In this document: positions 1-11,900 of the stretch, piece after piece
How the letters are laid out: every line of letters begins with the position of its first letter
Numbering within the stretch: the first letter of the stretch is position 1
Assembly: GCA_037447655.1 (NCBI GenBank)
Contig: JBBHKE010000754.1
Location: 34,284-98,283, forward strand
Length of the DNA stretch: 64,000 nt
Direction: 5' to 3'
Source: Zygnema cylindricum
Taxonomy: Eukaryota > Streptophyta > Zygnematophyceae > Zygnematales > Zygnemataceae
The notes under the pieces: model-generated
What the model was told of the DNA's origin: nothing
Databases searched by the model: none
What the model saw: only the letters and a program-made list of their open reading frames with translations
Program-made: the position numbers and the translations under genes

Positions 1-3000
1 CATGCCCGGGAAAGTGTTTGCCGTCGCTATGTCAGCCATGGCCACCAGACACACATTAATTGCCGTGGGGTCCGAGGATCCCATCGTGAGGTTATGTGAC
101 GTCACCAGTGGGGCGTGCACACACACCTTGTCAGGTCACCGAGGTACGTCTCTGGTTGACTTGGGCTGACTTTGAGTGTTTCTGATTGTCTTTGGTTGAC
201 TTTGGTTGACTCACTTGTCTGGTCGAGAGCAACTCAAAGTTGTTGAAGTCGGATGGAACACTAATTCTGGTGTATAATGTAGATAATTAAGAAACTGGGT
301 GAAGTAATCAATTGGATAATTTCTGGGGGCTAATTGACGGTGGCATTGGGATATGGCGATATTAGAATGTATCCTGCTCTTTTGGTTCACAAATTCTCTG
401 TTTCCTATGTATGGTCTCTCTCTTTTTCTCCCCTTTTCTCGATGAACCTTGATGCATCTTGATTGAAGAAATCGGGGTTTTTTTTCCTAAAACTGGGTTT
501 TCCTCCTTATTGCTCCGATTGTGAGTTTTTTGCTCTGTTGCGCCTTTTTCCCCTGATGAGGGTTCAATTTTCCTCACTGAGATTCTGTTTCCTTCCATCG
601 ATTGTGATTGTTTTTTATTTCCTCAATTGTGGTTTTTCACTTTATTGTTGCTTTTTGGTCAATAACTTTTTATCCCTGATCGTGATTTAGTTTTCTCTCA
701 AACTTCCAATGTGACCTTGTTACTCTTATCTGCCCTAATGCCATGTTTTATTTTGTTTATTGTGTCTGCATCAGATGCCATTTGGGCTTTACATTGGTCG
801 GTTTCGAGTGAATGGGTTTTGGCCTCGGGAGGTTGTGACGGAGCTGTTCGACTATGGGACATTCGGAGAGCCGGTTCTTTTTTGCTATTGGATCAACAGC
901 AATCTGCCTTAGAAAACCGGAAAAAAAAATCTTTCACAAATTTGGAACAATTTAACAGACAGGTGAGTTTTGTGAAATTAAAATCGGAAGAGGACGAGGA
1001 TGGGACGATTAGTGATGCGAAGTTAAAATTGGAAGAGGAAGAGGATGGAATGGGGGAGCGTGGTATGGGAAAGTGCTTGTAACCTCTCTCGGGTTTAATG
1101 ATTTTGTTATTTCATCGTCCCTCTGTTTTTGTTCTTATTATTGGCTTTTGTCTGTCACGGGGGAGTATTTTTGATGAAGAGTCGAGAATAATGAGACTGA
1201 TTGAATGTGTAGGATTTGTTTTGTTTTTTTAACTTTGTCCTAATTCTTGGTGGGGCGCATTGGGGGCGCTTTCGCTGTAAATATGGACATAAATTATGGC
1301 AAAGGTTGTTCTTGCCTGGCACCACTTTAGGTGGGCTCTGTAAGAGTTCTGAGAGTCCACAAAGACGTGCCACACAAAACTAATGGTTTTCTTTAGGTTT
1401 AGGTTTTTTTAGGCAAAGGTTCCTTTTCACTTTTGTCTTAATGGGTTTGCTTCATGGATTTGCTACATGTAATTGAAGTTATATCTTTATGATGGAATGT
1501 CTTTCACAATTTGTTGTGTTATTTGTAGCGATAATGTGTTGCGGATGTTGTTAACCATAGTGTTTTAGGATGTTGTGAGGAGTTTTTAGAGTTTTCTAGT
1601 GTCTTTTCTGGCATGTTTTTCTGGTAGATAGATTTGGATCTGAGGATCGGAGTATGCCTGGCAAGAGGGACTGTATAGGACCTTGTTTTCACATTGTTTT
1701 TTTTATTTCAAAGTCTTCGAGCTGTATATTTTTCTACCTTTTTCTCACTCCAGTCCCCACATGGAACATTTTGACATGGATGGGAGAATTCAAGTATCTT
1801 TGGCGGAGGGGGTGGGGAAGTTAATTTCAAAGAGTGCTATTTGAATGAGGAGACTAATCCCTTTACATGTATTGCGAGTTAAAGCATTGGGCAAAAATTA
1901 ATGGTTCTCAACTTCTGTTGGCTTACTTCTGAGTTATTCACTTTCTTATTTCACATGACGTCTTTCCCCTTCGATTCTTACTATGGACGGTTCAAATTCT
2001 TGTTGGGACTTTGTATGTTATCAGGAGAACAAAACCCGAGGAATGGGGTCAGGTAGTCGGAGTTTGGAAGATACTAAAAGGAGGAAGACACCGATGGCCA
2101 GTCTTTCGGAGAGAAGAGTACATCCTGGGTTGTTATCGGCTCAAGATCAAAGAACCGCCCATGACGGAGCTGTTACAGCTCTCCAAATGACACCGGACGG
2201 CCGTCATATGCTCTCTACAGGTGAAAAAACTATCCAGTATCTTTTTTAATTCTAACTTTTTAAAAATCTTGCTGAGACATCTACTGCAGTATATTGAATA
2301 GTATTCTGAGAAAATAATATTTGAGAATATTAGCTTATAGACGGTCGAGCTTCAGACCTTTTCCTTGTCTGATGCTCAACATATCTGTAAGCGAGAAAAA
2401 CCGGGGCTTTCCTTTTTTCACCTGTGAATACTGAACAGGAGATTCAAGGAGGGCCCAACATTACCTTTCCAGTAAATGAATATATAAGGAGGTCGTATGC
2501 ATGGAGGATAGCTCACCAACTGTTAATCCATATTAACCGTTGACTGTTAACAACAGCTAATGTGAAGGATATCATCTGTGAATACTTTAAGTCTTATTAT
2601 GCCTTTGAAAACTTTGAGCTGCTTGCCTGTTGAAAGGAGTTTTTAAATTTCATTTCATATTTAGTTTCTATGTTTTTTAAGCTTGTTGTTCTGTTCTGAA
2701 TCCCTGCTTGAGTATTATGTTCTGACGTTTTTGTGTGAACTAATTTGTTCTAAGTTATATGGGTGTATCCTCTTCGGATGGATTTAAGCATTGTTTCTGT
2801 TTTTAGGAAAATATTTTGATGTCATGGTGATGTACAACACATCTTTGTCGAAGATTTGAAATATGATTTACAGGCACAGATTCAGGAATGTCAAGCTCTT
2901 CTTACTCTGGCTATTTGAAGCATTTACCTTTTTGTTTGTTTGTTTGCTTGTTTGTTAAATTCATTAGATTCTTGAATGACTGGTTTAGAAAATTGTAAAT

Positions 3001-4965
3001 TGTGAAAATTGTAATGATTTGAATTATGATTTACAGACACAGAGTCACAAATGTCAAGCTCTTTTTACTCCGGTTATTTGAAGCATTTACCTTTTTGTTT
3101 GTTTGTTGAATTCAGTAGATTCTTGAATAACTGGATAAAAAAAATTGTAAACTGTAAAAATTGTAAGTAGTAAAAATCGTAATGATTTGAATTATGATTT
3201 ACAGGCACAGATTCACGAATGAGGCTTTGGGACATTGCTTCCGGAGGGAATATGCTGGTCAACTATGGGGGAACTCGTAACCGGGCCTTAAGAGGGACAC
3301 AATTTGCTATCTCTAACGATGGTTCGAGAGTATATCATCCATCGGGCATTGCCATTCAGGTGAGCAGTTTTGGGATGAATAGGTCTCTCCCACTCCTTCC
3401 TATTTCCTTCTCTCCTGCCTATTTCCCTCCCTTTCCCTGTCCATCTCCTCCCTTTGTTATTGTAGATGAGATAAGCCCAAAAAATATAAAAAAAGACTCA
3501 AAAAATGTTAAACCAAATAAGATACTAATGGCTTTTTTAAAGAACCTGAAGTTATCATTTTTGGAAAATCGTCAATTGTTTTTTCATCTTTCCTGTATCA
3601 CTATTATTTTTTACTCAAATGTTTCTTTGATACACTATTGCTCTGAGTGAGTTGATGCTTGAGGCAATCAAATATCAAAGAAACAAGAAAAATTATAAAT
3701 AAATAAATAAATAAATCTAAAAAAATCAAAATCAAATATGTTGTCCTTTTTTTTGCATATAAAACGTGGTTATTTTTAGCTTTGAGATCGGAGACAGAAA
3801 AGTGACTTTCTCTCTTGAAAAAGGTAATCGACTGTATTGTATGTATGTTGTATTTACCCTTTGTATATTTTATTTTTTTTAAGGTAAACACTAATTGCTG
3901 TAAATAATTGCAATTTTTTAGGTTTTTGACACGTGGACCGGCCGACTACTTTCGACCCTCAAGGGTCATTTTGAAGTCGTCCACTGTTGTTCTTTTCACC
4001 CATGGGACCAGGTATTTTTTTCCTTGAAACTATTTTGGTATATTATTTTTGTACGATTTCTTCTCTTGGTTTTATTCTCGATGTTTTTCCTTTTTTTTTT
4101 ATGGATCCTTTTTGGTACTGCCCCTCTTGACATATGATTCCTACTCAAATGGGTCCATGAGAAAAATGAAATATACCCACAGTAATAGAGTTGTTTGGGG
4201 TTTTTTTTTTGGTAAAGTTGCTTCTTGTTCCTTTCCTGGGATTCTTTTTGTATGTTTTTTCTTTTTATGTTTTTTGATCTTTTCCCTTGTTCTCCTGACA
4301 TTTTTTGTCGCATACGATTTTTTCTTGTTTCCTCGAAATCTCTTTAGGAGAGCAACTAAGCTCTCTTAAAAAACTTTCTGGAAAAATAAATAAATAAATA
4401 AATAGATTAGTGATTTATATTTGTGGACACTTCACTTTATTATGGTCAATGGGCCCCGTTTATTCATAGGATCTTTGTTTCTGTTTTATTTTTGTAAAAC
4501 GGTTTTAGAATGCTGTTTTTGAATAATAATAAGAATAACCAAAAAATTCAAGTAGTTTTATGTTTCTAATATTGGGCTTAAATCTGGTTTGATAATTTTT
4601 AAAATTTGAAAAAAAAAAATAACAGTTTCTGTTTGTAAGTCGAGGCTAAAATTTTAAACGTCTATTGTGTAAACCTGGAAGTTTCCGAAAACTTATATGC
4701 AGTTTATGTTTGTACCACGGGGCTAAAATTTTGTTCGTGAATTACTAATTAATTATTTATAAGTAATTTTTATTTGAATTCGAAAAGGTTTTGAACTTTT
4801 GGGGATGGGTGGATGCAGGAACTTTTCAGTGGAAGTGGGGACCGGCAAATTTTGGCTTGGGGTCCCCCCCCCCCTCCAGGATTTATCGAGGATCATTTGG
4901 AGAAGGTTAGCGATTTTTTTCTTTATAATTTTTTTCTTCTTTACAATTTTTATTTTAAAAAGTAA
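1..4965 (+). CDS. ERCC8: Cockayne syndrome A (CSA/ERCC8) WD40 protein, 3' part, six exons
   Basis: WD40 substrate receptor of the CUL4-DDB1 ubiquitin ligase, acting in the nucleus in transcription-coupled nucleotide excision repair. Exons inferred from GT/AG sites and phase: 2-143 (open at the 5' side), 775-962, 2025-2220, 3205-3359, 3922-4011 and 4819 to about 4905. Phases agree at every join. Visible repeats include LIAVGSEDPIVRLCD, SSEWVLASGGCDGAVRLWD, TDSRMRLWDIASGGNMLVNY and GSGDRQILAW, each aligning to successive blades of CSA from memory. The linker KRRKTPMASLSERRVHPGLL is typical of the plant form. The N-terminal blades lie upstream of the window, so the ATG at position 2 is probably internal. 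The 3' end is uncertain: a donor-like GTTAGC lies at 4906, or reading through gives a stop at 4963-4965. The usual acidic, tryptophan-containing tail was not found downstream. Confidence 0.88.
2853..3204 (+). repeat. Tandem copies of an intron-end/exon-start segment in the CSA gene
   Basis: Two imperfect units of about 165 bp precede the real acceptor of the fourth visible exon. Each ends in a polypyrimidine-poor GATTTACAG followed by the first ~16 nt of the true exon (ACAGATTCA-GAATG-like), so there are AGs at 2873, 3036 and 3204. Only the last copy continues into WD40 coding sequence; the first two run into TCAAGCTCTT. Confidence 0.8.
3695..3716. repeat. (AAAT)n microsatellite in CSA intron
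   Basis: About five uninterrupted ATAA units within the intron between the fourth and fifth visible exons. Confidence 0.9.
4385..4404. repeat. (AAAT)n microsatellite in CSA intron
   Basis: Five AAAT units in the last intron of the CSA gene. Confidence 0.9.
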
Positions 4966-5139
4966 TTTTGATGGAGATTATTTGGCTGGATACTCTAAAT
5001 AATGAGGAGTAACATGGTGGTTGTTTGGTTGCTTGTATTTTTTTGTTTGTGATTTTTGTGGTGCCACTTTTTTTTTTTTTGGTCGTGGATATTTTGCTAC
5101 GAATCATTTTGCTAAAAACAGATATTTCAAAGGACATGA

Positions 5140-5545
5140 TGGAGTCCTAGGGTTTTATTTTTATTATTTTTAAAGGGCTTTTTAGGTTTATTTTAGGATT
5201 TTAGGTTTTTGTTGGATTTCTAGGGTTTAAAGGGTTTTTAAAAACCTGTTAGTAGTAAGTTTATTGTCCTATGCACTCGCTCTGTTAAAGTTTGAAAGTG
5301 GACGATGAATTTAGGGAGTTTTTTTAGGGTTTATTATGGTTTTTTTAGGGTTTAGTATGGTTTTTTTAGGGTCTATTTTGGTATTTTATGGGTTTTTAGG
5401 TCTCTCTTAATCCAGTTAGTAGGTCATTTGCTTTGATACGAATCGGTTCTGATAAAGTTCTGGAGTAATACTGAAATTTTACAGGTTTTTTTCTAGGGTT
5501 TTCAAGGAGTTTTTAAGGTATTTTCTTAAACTGTCAGTAGTAGGT
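5140..5545 (+). repeat. Degenerate telomere-like T/G-rich tract
   Basis: Many irregular copies of TTTAGGGTTT and TTTTTAGGG, including three spaced copies of GGTTTTTTTAGGG between 5320 and 5375. The plant telomere unit is TTTAGGG, but the repeats here are not regular. This could be an interstitial telomere-like block or a simple T-rich drift product. No coding sequence is visible. Confidence 0.45.
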
Positions 5546-5599
5546 CCTTTTGTCCTTTCAAAGAATTTGCACTGATTAAGTTACGGAAGTGATATCAAA

Positions 5600-5900
5600 A
5601 ATATAAGTGGGAGGCAGATTAAGAGTGAGCCGGATTGGCTCCGTGAGAGGTGAGAATGAGGGAAAGAAGACAAAAAAAAGGGATAAAAATATAGGGGGAG
5701 AAAAGGGATAAACTAATAAGGAGAGGCAGACCGAGAGGGCGAGAGGGGGAGAGGAAGAAAAGAGAAAGGGCAGCAGAGGAAGGGAGAGAGGAGGGGAAGG
5801 GAGGGGGAGGGGGAGCAAACCTATAGGGAGATGGGGAGGCGATAAACATGGCGAGGGAGAGGACACGTAAACCGGGAGAGGGAGCGTTTTTCACCATAGA
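5600..5900 (+). repeat. Purine-rich (GA/GGGA) tract
   Basis: Nearly pure purine on the + strand, densest at 5690-5850 with GGGAGAGG-type units. The proline/serine/leucine ORFs on the other strand are products of this composition, not genes. Confidence 0.8.
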
Positions 5901-7129
5901 TTTAGGGAGATATGGAGGAGACAAGGTGGGTGGAGGAAGAAATGGCAGATCGATAGAGAGGAAACAAAGCTTACTGAGAGGTAAGAATGGGATGACAAAT
6001 TTGTGAGAGAGAAAAAGAGATGTAAAAACTGATAAGTAAAGAACGGTGGAGGGTGAGAAATACGGATGGCGTGAGCAAAGGGAAGTAGGAAGGGAATGAT
6101 GACGTCCATGAAATGGAATCCATGGATGACAAATGGAGCAGGCGGCGGCGCTTTCGCCTGCTTCTTGTTGAATCGATTGAAATTTTAATGAGAATGACGA
6201 CGTAGGCGACGACGTAGGCGCCAGATCCCAAAGGTACAAAAAACGGTTGGTTGTGATTCGTCAAGAAGGAACCCCTTTTTTTTGCGGCCTGTCCGCATTT
6301 GGCGGTTCTTCGCCTCAAATATCACCTACTCCAAATGTTGTTATTGTATTCTATTTAATTCAATGAATAACCCCAAATTGAGGTTTTTTTGGCACATCAA
6401 CCCATATTAACATAAACGTTTACTATATTTTATGTTCGGCACCATTTTACAATAGACTTTTATACTAAATGGGACAATTATCACCTTAATAGCATAAACA
6501 TTTACGCCAAATTAACCAAAACCATAAAATAGCATTAATAATCACTCTAACTGATTACTAGGAACTTACTTAGTTGAAACCGTAAATATCAAAGTTTACA
6601 ATTATACGCCGACGCGACATTTGACTCAGTTATGTTCTTTACTGAGTTAAAACGACTTTGCACATGCGAATATGTTTGATATTCACACTGTCGACGACGT
6701 GGGTGTTGGACGAATATATGCGAATGGGATTTTTTACAACTTGGTTTCTTCCCCTTTTTAAAACGCACATTCTCAAGCGTCCGCGGTTACTAAACATAAT
6801 GAATTGTACTTTTTCACTTAAAAAGGTACGATTTTGTACGGTCTAACACTTACCGCACACCACACTATTTAAACGATAACCTATTTCCGTTTTGTACGGT
6901 ACTTAGAAAATAACCCTAAATGGCGAAAAGAAAAAAATAGAATAAGCTACACTATTCGAGAATTTGGAAAAAAAAAAGCGGGACGGAATTAGCGTACATC
7001 ACGCCAATAGCGATTGGGGTGTAGTCTCGTTTCACGTCCTTCTGTGTCGGTTCATGTAGCTTTGTTGTTCGTGTACGGTACCCTTTCACTAGCCGAACAC
7101 ATTTTGTAATTATTGTAATTATTTTGTCT

Positions 7130-7207
7130 CTTCGCTTAGTGGAACGTTATTTTCGTTGACTAGCAAATCTTCGCTTAGTGGAACATTATTTTCGTTGACT
7201 AGTAAAT
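7130..7207 (+). repeat. Two 39-bp tandem repeats
   Basis: Units 7130-7168 and 7169-7207 differ at two positions (CGTTATT/CATTATT and AGCAAAT/AGTAAAT). The second unit abuts the hairpin described next. Confidence 0.9.
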
Positions 7208-7225
7208 CACGCCCGTTACACGGGC
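7199..7225 (-). mobile_element. Candidate Helitron 3' terminus
   Basis: On the - strand a GC-rich hairpin (GCCCGT-GTA-ACGGGC, 7225-7211) is followed after 8 nt by CTAG at 7202-7199 and then T, the form expected of a Helitron 3' end (hairpin, CTRR, host T). The body would extend to higher coordinates. I found no matching 5' TC end and no Rep/helicase gene, so any element would be non-autonomous. Confidence 0.3.
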
Positions 7226-7227
7226 AA

Positions 7228-7545
7228 TGATTGTGTCCTATTTTTTACAGCCGTTACATGAACGTTTATCAAAACGTAACAAAACCTCGAAGTACTATTG
7301 TATTGTTTTAGATTTCTGTACGGACATTTGTAGACGCGACCCAAAACAAAACGATTGACGTAAAACGGTTGAGGGGATCGAGCAACCAAAATCGAACCTG
7401 GACAGTGTCCCGTTTATCATGCCCGTTGACACGCGCATGACGGCGTCCTGTTTATCAAAACATCCAAGTACTTTTTGTACTATTCAAGGCGTCCGTACGT
7501 ACATTTGTAGACGCGACACGAAACAACACAACGATTGACGGAAAT
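7228..7545. repeat. Two imperfect ~160-bp direct repeats
   Basis: Both units contain CGTTTATCAAAAC or CTGTTTATCAAAAC, then AAGTACT, then ACATTTGTAGACGCGAC and AACGATTGACG. Unit 1 is roughly 7228-7370 and unit 2 roughly 7396-7545, which carries an extra internal stretch. Confidence 0.6.
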
Positions 7546-8972
7546 TTGCCATTTGCGATTTGCGAGACAGAGTTATCCGTTTGCTGACATTGTCAAAAAG
7601 ACAAAGCTGCCCGTTCGGTGACGTGGGCCGGGGGACACGCCGTTTATGGGTACAGACGAACAAAAAGTCGGCCTATTTAAAGGTTTTCAAACGGACGACC
7701 AAAGGTCTATAATTTGTATACTGATTGCGTCCATCCCATCTTTTCGCGCGTACCTTCAAAATGTACCTTTACAATATTTATTGTAGATTTTTGATTCTTT
7801 TCGTTTCAAATTCCATGTACAAAACATTCTTCTTGTTTATAACTTTGCCGTCCGCCGACTTTGATATTGGCCGTCACTAGTTATACCTTTTTGTCTTTTG
7901 CAGCTTCGATTCTTTTGTGGACGTCGTGTTACTGGTTAACTCTAAATCTAGAGTTCGGCTTAGTACTTAGCTTGCTCATTTTGTACACTCAATTTACCGA
8001 TTATAATGAGAAGACATCCTCTCCCCTGTGCTTCTCCTTTTGTATTCTTCTTGCCCCTTTTGTCTTCTATATTTTGCTTCCATATTCTCTTTTGCCATGA
8101 TTCTACTCTTCTTCATCTTTGATGCCTTTCACCGATTTATCTCTCTTTCGCCCACTATGCCCTTACCTTCTACAAAGGAAAGGGCTTTATAATAGATGAT
8201 TATAAAGTTTCATTGTAAAATATGAACGTATAGATAGTACACTCGTAAGAGTCATTAAATACCTCCCTTGGTACAAAAATTTCGTTCTGACTTTTCGTTT
8301 GAAGTGATTTTTTTTACCAGGTTTCTCACTACAAAAGATGAATCTTACGTAACCAAACAGGCACCTAATAGACGACAATGAACTACACGGAGTATCCATG
8401 ACTAGAGCCTTTAGTAAAAGGATTTATGCAGCATTCATGGACAAATTTAGGCAAACATTAAACTGGACATATTTTCCCAAAAGAAGCTTGTACAATACCC
8501 ATTACAATTACATCAAGGTACCACAACAACCGCCACTTAAAAGCTTTAACCAATCATATCGTAGTATCAGATTATAGAATCAAACTTTCAACCATGTGTA
8601 TACAACAACATGCGTATCCGACACTTACACACGAAACAAGAAACAATTTAAAATATTTCTCATTACGCAAGCCAAAACCATAGAAAAATAATAAGCCGAC
8701 TCCGTTACTAGAGGATATTTGCTTACTTTGCAACTCTATTCAACTATGAGACACACCAACATTACCCAAATAAAGTACTTTTTATATAACCGGTATTGTA
8801 CTGTTATACTAATCCATCTAATGGATCCTTGCCTTCTTTAGTAAAGTAACTTAGTTTCCACAACTTTTGCGAAACTCAGTGCCTTTCCTCCTTCCATGCA
8901 TTTTCCTTTCCTTCCATGCTCTCATTGTTAATCATTTTTTTTGTTTTTTTTTGTTTTTATGTTTGTTATTGA

Positions 8973-11900
8973 TTAGTTATGGACATTTGTGTCAATTTCG
9001 GGTACTATTGATTGACAAGTAAGATTTTCATTATTTTTTAAGGTATCATAACCGTTCAAGCTAAAAGACAAATCACTTGGAATCAGGCCGGCGCTCACTT
9101 TCTCATTCCATACATAATATCTTTTCAGTATTTTGAGCATTTCACGTTTGTAAGTATCCGGCTCATGGTCTGTTAACATTGTTTTAGAGACCATTATTTC
9201 GTCAAATCGAGGTTTATGTCCATCTGCTTGTATGAGTTCGTATTTTCCCTTTTGGGTCTTAATAAGCTTTTCGAGGCTCTTTTTATACTCCTCACTGATA
9301 ATTGATTTTCCGAAGATAATATTGGATTCCAGATCCAAAGCTTCTTCCAGAATAATATCGGGGCTGTCCTCTCCAGAATTATCTCTCATAATATGGTGCA
9401 AAGTTCCCGGCGCAGTTAAAATGACTGATAAACACCCGAAAAACAAAAAGGGAATGCATTGAAACATTTGTGCAAACTATAGCAAAAAGGAACAACTCCT
9501 CCCTTGTTGCCTTTTCCAATCGTACAATGATAGGAAGATTATATTACCATTCCTCAGTTCTAAGCAAAGAGCGAAAGAACTCGCATTTTCAAACTCTGTA
9601 CTCACCTAGCCCCTTAGAAGTATCTTTCGGACCGAAGACTTCCTTCACTCGTTCCAATAGAAATTCAGAGAGGCTTCTAAAACTGGAAAAATGAAACATG
9701 ACCACAAAAAAAAAATCAAGATTATTGGTGGTGACCATTGAGATCAAAACCATACATCAAAAGTGAGTTTTTGTGTGGCCATATTGTGCGCACTAAAGAA
9801 ATAAATAGGTATAGTGCAGAAATAACTAGTCTAGCATGCGTTTTGTTTTTGCAAATATAATAAAAACCATGAAAAGCATATCGCTGAAAGCAAAACTGAA
9901 ATTCGAAATGAAATTGTTAGGATTTGTTTGATGTTTGACTTGGTTTCTACGGGTATAATAAGTTTTATCTTTTAACACATATGAGCGGTTGATTTTATTT
10001 AATCTCATGGGCAAGTTACTTGTTCAAAATAAACAACAAAGGCCCTTTGTCCATCACCACACATACACGTTTATTAATAGTGATGTTTTTATCAATATTC
10101 CATCATCTCGTGCCAGCAAGGTAACTCTCGCCGAAGTGTTTTATTCCGTTTGGTACACCGTGAATCGTTATTAGTGTTAATGTTTTTTTCGTCGCTTAAA
10201 ACGTCTTTTCTCCGTACACACATGCCGGATTGTGGATCCGAGGGTTGCGATTGAAAGGTAAGATTCTCAGCTTTAGATTGCCTGTCTCCAATTGGAAATC
10301 GGAATATGTGTGTACGGATTAAATATGTTTTAGGTGGCGGAAAAGTTATTAACTCTAATAGCGATACACGGTGTAACTACGTAGGCTTGTGTGCGACGTT
10401 GAGAATCGGCAAAGATTTTTAAAGGTTAAAATTTGAATGTAACTTCTGTACGGAATGTAGATTTGTAATTTTGTACAAACGTATTAAATTGCAAGATGTA
10501 GACTTGCGTCCTATACCATATCCCGATTTAAACTACACCGTGAATCGCTATTAGCGTCAATGACTCTAATTGCGGTACCCCGTTTTTTTACCCAAATTCT
10601 CAAATAGAATTAATAAAAACCCTTTAAAAAACAAATTAGAGTAAATAATTTCCTTCAAAACCCCCAAATTCCCTAATAGCGTAAATAATGCTAATTGTTT
10701 CATTACACTATCTATTTCACTACGCTAATATCTATTCACGGTGTAGTTTAAATCGGGATATTTACAATGTACAGAAAACTAACAATTGTTTCATTACACT
10801 ATCTATTTCATTAAGCTAATAGCGATTCACGGTGTAATGGTTGTATGCTACAGTATGCCAGTAATACGTCCAAAAATATATAAGGTGGTCGGACTCACCC
10901 GTTATCATTAGGGAAAGCCTTTGCTAATTTCTCGATGGCAGCACCACTGGCACGTGGCACTATGTCATCCTGCCAGTGAAAATGAGAACAAATTGTGTTA
11001 GGAAAGTTTAGAAGAAAGAGATATACGACGCTTCCATAAATAAGTGCTATGCATTTTTTCTTTTTTTTACGCAGGGACTTTGCAAAAAGGAATACCATAC
11101 ACAGTAATCTGCTCTCTCCCTTTAAAGGTCTCAGAGCCATCTTTCTATTTTATTAATTTTAACATTGGTTTAGAGGATTCCCACAACGATATGATAGTAT
11201 TTAAATGCAAACTTCTCAAAAATGTGGATTTCATCACAAAAATACACTGTTTGGCTGATTGTGTTCCATAAACCATGTTCTATAAGGAAGTAATTTCTTT
11301 AAACTCAAAAACGTGTAACAGACCAGTTTTATCTTTTAAATTCTTCATTATTTTGTGATCGCACACATATATTTTTTGAGCGAGTTGCCACAAACTTAGT
11401 CTTCCTCAAGTCAAAACAACGAAAAATTTCAACGACTTTTGATACTAGTAGCTTGACAAATATACGTTAATAAAAGTCACATGAGAAATGACAAAACTAC
11501 CATAATTCAAAGCAATAAGGCAGGTTGTATTTGTACTTCATGTGCTTCATAAGTTAAGCATCATCCTTGTTATGTTTCTAATTGAATGGATTTTTGAAAA
11601 TGCTCCCATTTGATACACGCTTCTCCGGATTTGTGGGAAATTCTAAATGCAGATAGATAATTTCATCAAACTTTTGGGACGTCACTATTGTGTAGATCAA
11701 AATTCAAAGCGATTAAAATGATGACGATGTTGCAATGACCTTCTACAACAAGAAGAAGAGAGAAAGGTATGCTTGATTGCAGATTAAAAAATATATACTT
11801 CCAATACCTATAGCGACGGAAAATTGATAGGGTTGTACATCCTAAAACAAGGCTTATAACCCACAAATAAGTCAGGGAGCATGCCTTCTGACATCAAAAT

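Larger units (their letters stand above)
5900..8972. other. Gene-free region
   Basis: No ORF with recognisable domains and no exon series on either strand. It holds the tandem repeats at 7130-7207 and 7228-7545 and a possible Helitron terminus. CGTAC and TTTGTAC motifs are common in the middle part. Confidence 0.6.

Noticed and set aside
711-1082. A single 123-residue protein
   Set aside because: Only the part from 775 to 962 is WD40 coding; the sides are intron sequence. It is an exon of the CSA gene.
4799-5002. A 67-residue + strand protein
   Set aside because: Out of frame with the CSA exon that reads GSGDRQILAW over the same bases.
5576-6318. Several - strand Pro/Ser/Leu-rich proteins
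   Set aside because: Produced by the purine-rich tract; no start context, domains or homologous pattern.
7205-7240. Helitron end on the + strand
   Set aside because: The + strand hairpin is followed by CTAT, not CTRR; only the - strand reading fits.
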